From: Atopostipes sp964624875
GTDB lineage: Bacteria > Bacillota > Bacilli > Lactobacillales > Carnobacteriaceae_A
DNA: 5,474 nucleotides
Direction: 5' to 3'
Assembly: GCA_964624875.1 (NCBI GenBank)
Contig: CAZUZA010000078.1
Coordinates: 1 to 5,474 of the forward strand
The position numbers and the translations under genes are program-made. Positions 1 to 5,474 of the stretch are shown here, piece after piece. Each line of letters opens with the position of its first letter. Position 1 is the stretch's first letter. The notes under the pieces are model-generated. The model saw only the letters and a program-made list of their open reading frames with translations, was not told the origin of the DNA and did not search any database.

Positions 1-38
1 GCTGAAGATTTAACATCAGCGAGTTCTTTTTCAATCTA

Positions 39-764
39 TTAAGGTTTTAGTATTTCTAATTCTTCTTCAGTTAAACGACGATACTCACCGAGTGGTAAAC
101 TTTCATCGAGTAATAAGTCATTCATTCGAATACGTTTTAAGTAAGTAACTTCTTTACCTACCGCATGAAACATTCTTTTCACTTGGTGGAATTTACCTTC
201 TTGTATCGTTAGATTGACTCTAGATTCATTTGCTTCTTCATCTGCTTCTAAAATTTCTAACGAAGCTGGCAAAGTCAGATACTCTTCCTCATCTTCAATT
301 AAGATAACACCTTCTTTAAAGGCTTCAATATCACTTTCAGTAACAAAGCCTTCAATTTCAGCGTAATATTCTTTATCTACTTTCTTTTTCGGAGAAGTTA
401 ATTGATGTGTTAGTTGCCCATCATTCGTAAGAATCAATAAACCTTCCGTGTCAATATCTAATCGTCCAACTGGATGTGGTTCTTGTACAATATCCGATGG
501 TGATAATAAATCAAGAACTGTTTCATGTACGTAATCTTCCGTTGCGCTAATAACTCCCGCAGGTTTGTTTAGCATATAATAAACAAATTCTTCATAAAAA
601 ATACGTTCTCCACCTACTCGAACATCATCTTTTTCAGGATCCACTTTAAAACCAGGATTTGTAATAACTTCTTCGTTTACTGAAATGTATTTGTCTTTAA
701 TAATTTTCTTAACTTCTTTGCGTGTTCCAAAACCAGTATGTGCCAGTAATTTATCTAGCCTCAT
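39..764 (-). CDS. rsuA: RsuA-family 16S rRNA pseudouridine synthase
   Basis: This enzyme probably isomerises one uridine in 16S rRNA to pseudouridine; in E. coli RsuA the target is U516, and the exact site here is inferred. Residue numbers count from the upstream ATG at 770. An N-terminal S4 RNA-binding domain (about 3-60, starting MRLDKLLAHTGFGTRKEV) is followed by the synthase domain. Its catalytic motif GRLDIDTEGLL begins at residue 102, with Asp105 the expected nucleophile. The C-terminal motif GKFHQVKRMF is at 192-201. The length (241 aa) is normal for the family. I chose the ATG at 764 rather than the in-frame ATG at 770, because AGGAG (772-776) lies 7 nt before the former and only 1 nt before the latter, and family members typically begin MRLDK. 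The gene lies 14 nt after the flippase stop and is surely co-transcribed with it. RluB-type specificity is less likely, since the motif reads LDIDTEGLL, but cannot be fully excluded. Confidence 0.93.
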   Translation of the reverse strand: MRLDKLLAHTGFGTRKEVKKIIKDKYISVNEEVITNPGFKVDPEKDDVRVGGERIFYEEFVYYMLNKPAGVISATEDYVHETVLDLLSPSDIVQEPHPVGRLDIDTEGLLILTNDGQLTHQLTSPKKKVDKEYYAEIEGFVTESDIEAFKEGVILIEDEEEYLTLPASLEILEADEEANESRVNLTIQEGKFHQVKRMFHAVGKEVTYLKRIRMNDLLLDESLPLGEYRRLTEEELEILKP

Positions 765-771
765 GTACATG

Positions 772-776
772 CTCCT
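772..776 (-). promoter_or_regulatory. Ribosome binding site of the pseudouridine synthase gene
   Basis: On the minus strand the bases read AGGAG, two bases after the flippase stop codon (779-781). The spacing is 7 nt to the ATG at 764 and only 1 nt to the ATG at 770, so it supports the downstream start. Its placement right after the previous stop suggests efficient re-initiation or coupling. Confidence 0.8.
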
Positions 777-778
777 AA

Positions 779-2425
779 TTACTTTATTTTTAGTTTCAAT
801 CTAAATTCTTTTGCTTTACTTCCAATTATTTTCTCCGCCAATCGTGTTTTCAATACTAGATACCCATAAACCGCTGCACCTATTCCACCTGTAATGATTA
901 AGGCGATTAAAGCTTGTAAACGGCTGTGAACATTAATAAATAAACTTAAGCCCATGTTCGTACCATAAGCAGCAAGTCCCATAATAATTGACAGGATGAA
1001 GATTAATAATGTTCTTCTAAATAAAAACTGTATTGAAAAACCAACTCGTTTATGCATAATCTTTAACATGAAGAATATAATAACAGATAAACCGGCAATC
1101 GTTGATACAAGCATTCCTGCATCCCCTATTAACCATAAAAATAATGGCTGCGTAATAAGCTTAACTGCTAAGCCAGCAAATAGGGAGTAAATGCCTAGTC
1201 GACGTAAGTTTATCGATAATATAATATTCCCTAGTAGCATAAACAAACCTAAAAATAAGCTGGTAATCGCATAAAGACGTGTGACTTGTATACCAAATGG
1301 GTCATACGTGTAAAAGAACGAATAAAATGGTCCTGCCACTACAAACATTCCGATAATTGCTGGAACCATAATAAACATTAAGAGTTGTATCGCTTGCTCC
1401 AATTGATGAGAAAGCTCTTTATAATCTTCTTTTGCAATTAAATCACTCATTAGTGGTACCGATGTAATTGCTAAGGATGCCCCAAAGGATGTAATGATGG
1501 TACTTAGTTTATACGCATTCCCTTGAATAATTCCGTAGCTTATTTGAATACTTTCATCAGATAAAGCTGGGTTTAAAAAGTTCATGATCGGATCAAATGT
1601 TTGCTGATCAATCAATTGCAACATGTTTAAACCAGTACCCATAATAACAAATGGAATGGATGTTTTTAATATGTCTTTAAACAACTCTGGTGTTGAGATT
1701 TGAACGAGATTTTTACTTTCTTCTAGTTCTCGGTTAAGTGCCGTAGGAATTTGTCTCATACGGAATACTAAGTAAATTACGGAGAATACAGCCCCTATAA
1801 ATGCTGCAAATGTTGAATAGCTAACTGCTGTAACTACATCACTACTTAAGACTTGTCGTAAAATATAAGCCGATCCTAGTATAAAAATGACTCGCGCAAA
1901 TTGTTCGATTATTTGCGAAATCGCAGGCTCTCTCATTCGATTATGTCCTTGGAACAACCCACGTACAACGGATTGCATCGGTATAATTAGTAATGCTGGA
2001 ACTAGTGACCGAATAACAAGTACAGCTGAAGCTTTATCTGCAACGGGACTATTACTCGCTAATAATGGAGCAAGCAAATATAGCAGAACAGATGATATCA
2101 AGCCGGTCATAGCCATTAACGCCGTCCCTTGACGGTAAATTTTCTTAGAGACTTCATATTCTTCTATTGCATTAAAGTAACTAACTTGTTTTGAAATAGC
2201 CGCTGGTACTCCGGCAGTTGCTAACGAGATGAAGAAAGCATATGGCGTATACCCTACCTGGAACAAAGCGTGAGCGGCGTTAGCTTCAGTAGCCGTACCC
2301 ATCCACATCATCCATGGCATGATATAAATAGCGCCTAATATTCTGGAAGCTAAACTCCCTAGCGTCATCCAAGATGAACCAGTAACAATACGATTATCTT
2401 CTTCTAATTTTTGTTCATTATTCAT
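779..2425 (-). CDS. ytgP: MurJ/YtgP-type lipid II flippase (MVF/SpoVB family)
   Basis: A polytopic inner-membrane protein of the MOP exporter superfamily. Relatives in this branch (B. subtilis YtgP/MurJ and a streptococcal YtgP that complements E. coli MurJ loss) move lipid II, the peptidoglycan precursor, to the outer face of the membrane; this function is inferred here from family membership. The 548 residues match the usual length of about 540-550. A short charged N-terminus leads into the typical first segment (GSSWMTLGSLASRILGAIY, from residue 16). The family signature GLFQGHNRM (156-164) and QIIEQFARV (171-179) is present. Many further hydrophobic segments follow through to about 525, consistent with roughly 14 transmembrane helices, and the C-terminal tail is lysine-rich. 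SpoVB, Wzx-like or teichoic-acid flippases are related alternatives. The start at 2425 has only a degenerate Shine-Dalgarno (AAAGTGGG, 2436-2443, 10 nt away), but no better internal start is seen. It precedes the pseudouridine synthase gene by 14 nt. Confidence 0.9.
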   Translation of the reverse strand: MNNEQKLEEDNRIVTGSSWMTLGSLASRILGAIYIMPWMMWMGTATEANAAHALFQVGYTPYAFFISLATAGVPAAISKQVSYFNAIEEYEVSKKIYRQGTALMAMTGLISSVLLYLLAPLLASNSPVADKASAVLVIRSLVPALLIIPMQSVVRGLFQGHNRMREPAISQIIEQFARVIFILGSAYILRQVLSSDVVTAVSYSTFAAFIGAVFSVIYLVFRMRQIPTALNRELEESKNLVQISTPELFKDILKTSIPFVIMGTGLNMLQLIDQQTFDPIMNFLNPALSDESIQISYGIIQGNAYKLSTIITSFGASLAITSVPLMSDLIAKEDYKELSHQLEQAIQLLMFIMVPAIIGMFVVAGPFYSFFYTYDPFGIQVTRLYAITSLFLGLFMLLGNIILSINLRRLGIYSLFAGLAVKLITQPLFLWLIGDAGMLVSTIAGLSVIIFFMLKIMHKRVGFSIQFLFRRTLLIFILSIIMGLAAYGTNMGLSLFINVHSRLQALIALIITGGIGAAVYGYLVLKTRLAEKIIGSKAKEFRLKLKIK

Positions 2426-2513
2426 TTTTTAATAGCCCACTTTCAAAGATCAAGTAATCCACTAAAGTAAACTTACTGACTTTCATATCTATTCCCAATA
2501 AAGTCAGAAGCAT
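2418..2513 (-). other. Small open frame overlapping the flippase start (possible leader peptide)
   Basis: On the minus strand an open frame runs from ATG at 2513 (31 codons) or ATG at 2486 (22 codons, beginning MKVSKFTLVDYLIF) to TAA at 2418-2420. The stop lies inside codons 2-3 of the flippase gene in another frame, an arrangement typical of translational coupling. The ATG at 2486 has only GGGA about 7 nt upstream, and the ATG at 2513 follows an A-rich run without a clear Shine-Dalgarno. I recognise no homologue. It could be chance, since frames this short are common in AT-rich DNA. Confidence 0.22.
2476..2507. repeat. 8-bp perfect inverted repeat upstream of the flippase gene
   Basis: CTGACTTT (2476-2483) and AAAGTCAG (2500-2507) are perfect reverse complements separated by 16 nt. 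In the minus-strand transcript they could form a hairpin whose loop holds a GGGA and the ATG at 2486 of the small open frame. It may be an operator, an RNA hairpin or coincidence. Read on the plus strand, a T-run (2514-2522) follows after several bases, but no plus-strand gene exists here to terminate. Confidence 0.4.
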
Positions 2514-2555
2514 TCTTTTTTTATGTGGTTTCGGATTTATTCATCCTTATGACTC

Positions 2556-2584
2556 AAAAAGAAAAAAGAGCATTTAGCTCTTTT
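2556..2584 (-). terminator. Intrinsic terminator of leuS
   Basis: In the minus-strand transcript AAAAGAGC (2584-2577) pairs with GCTCTTTT (2571-2564) over 8 bp around a 5-nt loop, followed by TTCTTTTT (2563-2556). It lies about 88 nt after the leuS stop and 131 nt before the flippase start, so it should separate the two transcription units at least partly. The stem is AU-rich with three G-C pairs, so some read-through is plausible. The stretch between it and the leuS stop (2585-2671) holds nothing else I can support. Confidence 0.75.
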
Positions 2585-2671
2585 ATCTTTAACCTATTTT
2601 ACTGTTTTTACCATGCTTAATCAATCTATCCTCGTTTTAAACCAGAATATTCAAGGTTTCTTAACAAATTC

Positions 2672-5086
2672 TTAATTCGCAACGATATTAACCAGTTTGC
2701 CTTGTATAACAATTACTTTACGAACTGTTTTACCTTCAATATGCTCTTGAATATTTGCGTTTTCTAAAGCTAAAGCTTCTAAATCATCTTTCGAAATCGT
2801 TTTAGACGTTTTGGCTTTTCCACGAACTTTACCATTTACTTGGAAGACAACTTCAATTTCATCTGAGACTAATTTTGTCTCATCGTATGATGGCCAAGGT
2901 TCATATGAAATACCATCTTCCGAATTTGTAATTCTATTCCATAGTTCTTCACCTAAGTGTGGTGCAATTGGGGCTAATAACTGAATAAAGCCTTTTACAT
3001 AATCAATCGGTAGACCTTCTGCTTTATAAGCGTCGTTTACAAATACCATCATTTTTGAAATAGCTGTATTAAACTGTAGACTTTCATAATCTTCCGTTAC
3101 TTTTTTAACTGTTTGGTTGTATACAATATCCAGTGTGCCATCATTAAACGTGGTGATTCGGTCACGTACTTGACCTTCTTCATCAATAAATAGACGCCAA
3201 ACTCGCTCTAAGAAACGACGTGCTCCTTCAACACCTTCTTCTGTCCACTCTTTTGTTGCCTCAAGTGGTCCCATGAACATTTCATAAAGGCGTAGCGTAT
3301 CTGCACCATATTGCAATACCATGTCGTCAGGGTTAATAACGTTCCCTTTTGATTTAGACATTTTGTCGCCATCTTTTAATAGCATACCTTGGTTAAATAA
3401 TTTTTGGAACGGTTCTTTTGTTGGAACAACACCAATATCATATAAGAACTTGTGCCAGAAACGTGCATATAGTAAGTGAAGTACCGCATGCTCTGCTCCA
3501 CCAACATATAGATCCGTTGGTTGCCATGCTTTTAATTTCTCTGGATCTGCAATGGCCTCTTCGTTATGTGGGTCAATGAAACGTAAATAATACCAAGAAC
3601 TTCCTGCCCATTGTGGCATTGTGTTTGTCTCACGCTTCCCTTTCATACCTGTTTCCGGATCAACAACGTTTACCCACTCATCAATGTTTGCAAGTGGTGA
3701 TTCGCCAGTTCCTGAGGGATGGATATTTTCTGTAACAGGTAATGCAACTGGTAAATCTTCTTCAGCAACTGTTGTCATTGTACCATCTTCCCAATGAATA
3801 ACAGGGATTGGTTCACCCCAGTAACGTTGACGAGAGAAAATCCAGTCACGTAAACGATAATTGACTTCACGTCGACCTTTATCGTTAGCTACTAACCAGT
3901 CATTTATTTTTTCAATTGCTTCATCAATGTAAAGACCATCTAACTGCTCTGAATTGATGTGTGGACCATCTTCTGTATAAGGTAGTTCTTCACCTTCAGG
4001 TAATTCGATAATTTGTTTAATTGGTAGATCATATTTTTTGGCAAATGCAAAGTCACGCGTATCATGCGCTGGAGTTGCTAAAACAACACCGGTACCATAA
4101 GAAGCAATCACATAATCAGCGACCCATACTGGGATTTCTTCATTCGTAACCGGGTTTGTAACATAAATACCTGTGAAGACACCTGTTTTCTCATCGCTAG
4201 TACCTGTTCGTTCTAATTCACTTTTTCTTTCAACTTCTGTTACATAAGCCTGAATTTCTTCTTTATAACTTTCTGGAACAATATCACTTAATATTTTATG
4301 TTCTGGCGCAATTACTAGATAAGTTGTTCCAAATAATGTATCTGGTCTTGTTGTATAAGCTTCTAATGTCACATCTGAATCAACGACATCAAAATTAACC
4401 GTTGCACCTTCGGATTTACCAATCCAGTTTCTTTGCATTTCTTTAATGCTCTCTGGCCAATCAACTTCTTCTAAATCATTTAGTAAGCGATCCGCATAAG
4501 CAGTGATTTTTAACATCCATTGCTTCATCGGACGACGGTAAACAGGATGCCCACCACGTTCACTCACACCATCTACAACTTCTTCGTTCGAAAGGACTGT
4601 ATTTAATGCCGGACACCAGTTAACAGCTATTTCATCTTGGTAAGCTAAACCTTTTTCATACAATTTAGTGAAAATCCATTGTGTCCATTTGTAGTAGCTT
4701 GGATCGGTTGTATTAATCTCACGGTCCCAGTCATAACTAAAACCTAATGAATTAATTTGTTTTTTATAGGTTTCGATATTTTTCTGGGTGAAATCTGCAG
4801 GGTTGTTCCCTGTATCTAGTGCATATTGTTCTGCAGGTAAACCAAAAGCATCCCAGCCCATTGGGTGTAAAACGTTATGGTTTTGAGCACGCTTCATACG
4901 TGAAATCGCATCTGTGGCAATATAGCCTAGTGGATGCCCTACGTGTAGTCCCTGTCCTGAAGGATATGGGAACATATCTAGTGCATAAAAATTCTTCTTA
5001 TCTGCATCTTCAGTTGTTTTAAACGTTTTTTCAGCTTGCCATTTAGCTTGCCACTTTTTCTCAATTTCTAAATGATTGAAACTCAT
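2672..5086 (-). CDS. leuS: Leucyl-tRNA synthetase (LeuRS), class I
   Basis: This cytosolic enzyme activates leucine with ATP and charges tRNA-Leu for translation. The 804 residues equal the usual Bacillota length. Visible motifs are the class I HIGH-type signature HVGH at 48-51 (within FPYPSGQGLHVGH) and KMSKS at 575-579. The CP1 editing domain (about 221-420) carries TTRPDT at 245-250 and HDTRD at 341-345, whose aspartates are typical of the hydrolytic site that clears mischarged tRNA. The anticodon-binding helical domain spans roughly 640-735, and the C-terminal domain contains VFQVNGKVRGK from about 747. After NWCPALNTVLSNEEV (from 156) the zinc-binding cysteines seen in E. coli LeuRS are absent, as I recall for the B. 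subtilis enzyme. The start at 5086 follows a strong Shine-Dalgarno by 8 nt. A leucine T-box leader precedes it and an intrinsic terminator follows it. All key residues are present, so the gene appears intact. Confidence 0.98.
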   Translation of the reverse strand: MSFNHLEIEKKWQAKWQAEKTFKTTEDADKKNFYALDMFPYPSGQGLHVGHPLGYIATDAISRMKRAQNHNVLHPMGWDAFGLPAEQYALDTGNNPADFTQKNIETYKKQINSLGFSYDWDREINTTDPSYYKWTQWIFTKLYEKGLAYQDEIAVNWCPALNTVLSNEEVVDGVSERGGHPVYRRPMKQWMLKITAYADRLLNDLEEVDWPESIKEMQRNWIGKSEGATVNFDVVDSDVTLEAYTTRPDTLFGTTYLVIAPEHKILSDIVPESYKEEIQAYVTEVERKSELERTGTSDEKTGVFTGIYVTNPVTNEEIPVWVADYVIASYGTGVVLATPAHDTRDFAFAKKYDLPIKQIIELPEGEELPYTEDGPHINSEQLDGLYIDEAIEKINDWLVANDKGRREVNYRLRDWIFSRQRYWGEPIPVIHWEDGTMTTVAEEDLPVALPVTENIHPSGTGESPLANIDEWVNVVDPETGMKGKRETNTMPQWAGSSWYYLRFIDPHNEEAIADPEKLKAWQPTDLYVGGAEHAVLHLLYARFWHKFLYDIGVVPTKEPFQKLFNQGMLLKDGDKMSKSKGNVINPDDMVLQYGADTLRLYEMFMGPLEATKEWTEEGVEGARRFLERVWRLFIDEEGQVRDRITTFNDGTLDIVYNQTVKKVTEDYESLQFNTAISKMMVFVNDAYKAEGLPIDYVKGFIQLLAPIAPHLGEELWNRITNSEDGISYEPWPSYDETKLVSDEIEVVFQVNGKVRGKAKTSKTISKDDLEALALENANIQEHIEGKTVRKVIVIQGKLVNIVAN

Positions 5087-5094
5087 TATTTTTA

Positions 5095-5103
5095 CTCCTC
5101 CTT
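5095..5103 (-). promoter_or_regulatory. Ribosome binding site of leuS
   Basis: The minus strand reads AAGGAGGAG, a near-perfect anti-16S match, 8 nt before the ATG at 5086. It lies just downstream of the attenuator's T-run, so it is present only in read-through transcripts. Confidence 0.9.
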
Positions 5104-5109
5104 GAATAT

Positions 5110-5147
5110 AAAAAAATACCCTATAAACAAATATATTGTCTATAGGG
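5110..5147 (-). terminator. T-box attenuator (terminator) of leuS
   Basis: In the transcript CCCTATAGACAA (5147-5136) pairs with TTGTTTATAGGG (5130-5119) over 12 bp, including one G-U pair, around a 5-nt loop. A T-run (5116-5110) follows two bases later. The first five bases of its 5' arm are also needed by the antiterminator, so the two structures exclude each other. It should form when charged tRNA-Leu is plentiful and stop transcription before leuS. Confidence 0.9.
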
Positions 5148-5169
5148 CGATTAATCGCGGTACCACCTA
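5143..5169 (-). promoter_or_regulatory. T-box antiterminator with tRNA acceptor-end bulge
   Basis: Helix A1 is TAGG (5169-5166) with CCTA (5146-5143). The bulge is TGGTACC (5165-5159). Helix A2 is GCGA (5158-5155) with TCGC (5150-5147), closed by a TTAA loop. The bulge's TGGT matches the ACCA 3' end of a tRNA with discriminator A, which is correct for tRNA-Leu. Confidence 0.88.
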
Positions 5170-5381
5170 ATAAATATTAACTATCTAGTTAATCTCATTC
5201 TATCCTTAACGTGGATCACGGCTAAAATTTCATCCTAAGAATTCCTTTCAGCATTTCACATAAGGTGAGTTCAGCTATCCCAATTTGTACATTCGCACCA
5301 TCCATGTACTCTCTGAAAAACGGTCTAACTTACTAGTCCTCGATTTTTTATTTTATTTTTCTTGTTCATTCATACTATAGT

Positions 5382-5409
5382 ATTTTAGCATAAACAATTA
5401 AATATTCAA
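5382..5409 (-). promoter_or_regulatory. Probable sigma-A promoter of leuS
   Basis: On the minus strand a -35 box TTGAAT (5409-5404) is followed after 16 bp by TAAAAT (5387-5382), preceded by TGC (5390-5388), which makes an extended -10. Transcription would start near 5376, giving a leader of about 290 nt that contains the whole T-box. The promoter begins only about 20 bp after the upstream LysM gene's stop. The alternative -10 TATAGT (5379-5374) has no suitably spaced -35. Confidence 0.6.
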
Positions 5410-5428
5410 CTTTTTGTGAAATGAATTC

Positions 5429-5474
5429 TTATAGACGAATTGTTTGTCCAACAAATATCAGATCAGACTTCAAA
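5429..5474 (-). CDS. C-terminal end of a LysM-domain protein (partial)
   Basis: Only the last 14 complete codons are in the window; on the minus strand they read LKSDLIFVGQTIRL followed by TAA at 5431-5429. This matches the end of a LysM peptidoglycan-binding module, whose second helix and last strand typically read like NLxSDxIYVGQxLxV. The domain is therefore at the very C-terminus, as in many secreted cell-wall hydrolases with C-terminal LysM repeats. From memory, the enterococcal autolysin AtlA sits next to leuS in this way, which makes such a hydrolase a reasonable guess. The catalytic part is outside the window, so the enzyme type cannot be told. No clear intrinsic terminator is visible between its stop and the leuS promoter. 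Confidence 0.72.
   Translation of the reverse strand, partial: LKSDLIFVGQTIRL

Larger units (their letters stand above)
5110..5342 (-). ncRNA. T-box riboswitch leader, tRNA-Leu responsive
   Basis: This leader senses uncharged tRNA-Leu and permits leuS transcription when it binds. In transcript order, the Stem I 5' element AGGACTAGTAA (5340-5330) and CAGAGAG (5315-5309) come first. A distal hairpin GTACAT/ATGTAC (5309-5304 with 5292-5287) encloses GGTGCGA. The specifier loop GAACTCACC then presents CTC, a leucine codon, at 5269-5267. An AT-rich hairpin TTAACT/AGTTAA (5192-5187 with 5182-5177), possibly Stem III, precedes the T-box sequence AGGTGGTACCGCG (5168-5156). There TGGT (5165-5162) can pair with the ACCA end of tRNA-Leu. 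The antiterminator forms from TAGG/CCTA and GCGA/TCGC (5169-5143) with a 7-nt bulge. The overlapping terminator is listed separately. The specifier codon, discriminator base and downstream gene all agree on leucine. Confidence 0.96.

Noticed and set aside
1..20. Possible terminator hairpin GCTGA...TCAGC after the pseudouridine synthase gene
   Set aside because: Only 5 bp of stem around a 10-nt loop, and any T-run for the minus strand would lie outside the window; too weak to annotate.
996..1190. Open frame of 64 codons on the plus strand
   Set aside because: It lies wholly inside the flippase gene on the other strand, has no Shine-Dalgarno context that I can see, and its translation resembles no protein family; it is an antisense shadow.
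1887..2132. Open frame of 81 codons on the plus strand
   Set aside because: It is antisense to the part of the flippase that carries the conserved GLFQG and EQFARV motifs, so the minus-strand reading explains the sequence; the product has no recognisable features.
2602..2622. Tiny frame ATG GTA AAA ACA GTA AAA TAG on the minus strand between leuS and its terminator
   Set aside because: Six codons with only a distant GAGG; nothing supports translation.
4819..5022. Open frame of 67 codons on the plus strand
   Set aside because: It is antisense to the HVGH-containing catalytic domain of leuS; conservation of that domain alone accounts for the open frame.
2672..5086. Missing zinc-site cysteines after NWCPALNTVL as a sign of a defective LeuRS
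   Set aside because: From memory the same region of B. subtilis LeuRS also lacks them, and the HVGH, KMSKS and editing motifs are intact, so this is a lineage trait.
5177..5192. Inverted repeat TTAACT/AGTTAA in the leuS leader as an independent operator
   Set aside because: It falls between the specifier and the T-box sequence, where T-box leaders carry Stem III, so it is better explained as part of that RNA.

Overview
The window looks like ordinary core chromosome of a low-GC Gram-positive bacterium (Bacillota). Every convincing gene lies on the minus strand, so the biological reading order runs from high to low coordinates. The order is: the last few codons of a LysM-domain protein (window right edge), a leucine T-box leader, leuS (leucyl-tRNA synthetase), a MurJ/YtgP/SpoVB-type lipid II flippase, and an RsuA-family 16S rRNA pseudouridine synthase. 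The AT-rich composition, the 804-residue LeuRS lacking the zinc-site cysteines of the E. coli enzyme, and the T-box all fit Bacillota. From memory, enterococci carry a LysM-containing autolysin just upstream of leuS. That makes Lactobacillales (Enterococcaceae or Carnobacteriaceae) my best guess, but Bacillales cannot be excluded from this sequence alone.

Right side (about 5087-5474): a partial LysM gene ends at 5429. A sigma-A promoter with an extended -10 follows immediately, then a leader of about 290 nt with a complete T-box architecture: Stem I distal hairpin, CTC (Leu) specifier, T-box sequence with UGGU, antiterminator, and a mutually exclusive terminator. leuS starts after it with a near-perfect Shine-Dalgarno. 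The leader indicates that leuS transcription is switched on by uncharged tRNA-Leu.

Middle (2426-2671): leuS is followed by an intrinsic terminator at 2556-2584. The flippase gene therefore probably has its own expression signals in the roughly 130 bp that remain. That stretch has no clear promoter, but it contains an 8-bp perfect inverted repeat and a small open frame (22 or 31 codons) that overlaps the flippase start codon. This is the only unexplained structure I found that seems worth following.

Left side (39-2425): the flippase and the pseudouridine synthase are separated by 14 nt, with the second gene's Shine-Dalgarno directly after the first gene's stop. They form a compact two-gene unit linking cell-wall precursor export and ribosome modification only by co-transcription. 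No mobile element, CRISPR array, tRNA/rRNA gene, or evident novel system was seen; this is mostly a conserved housekeeping region.
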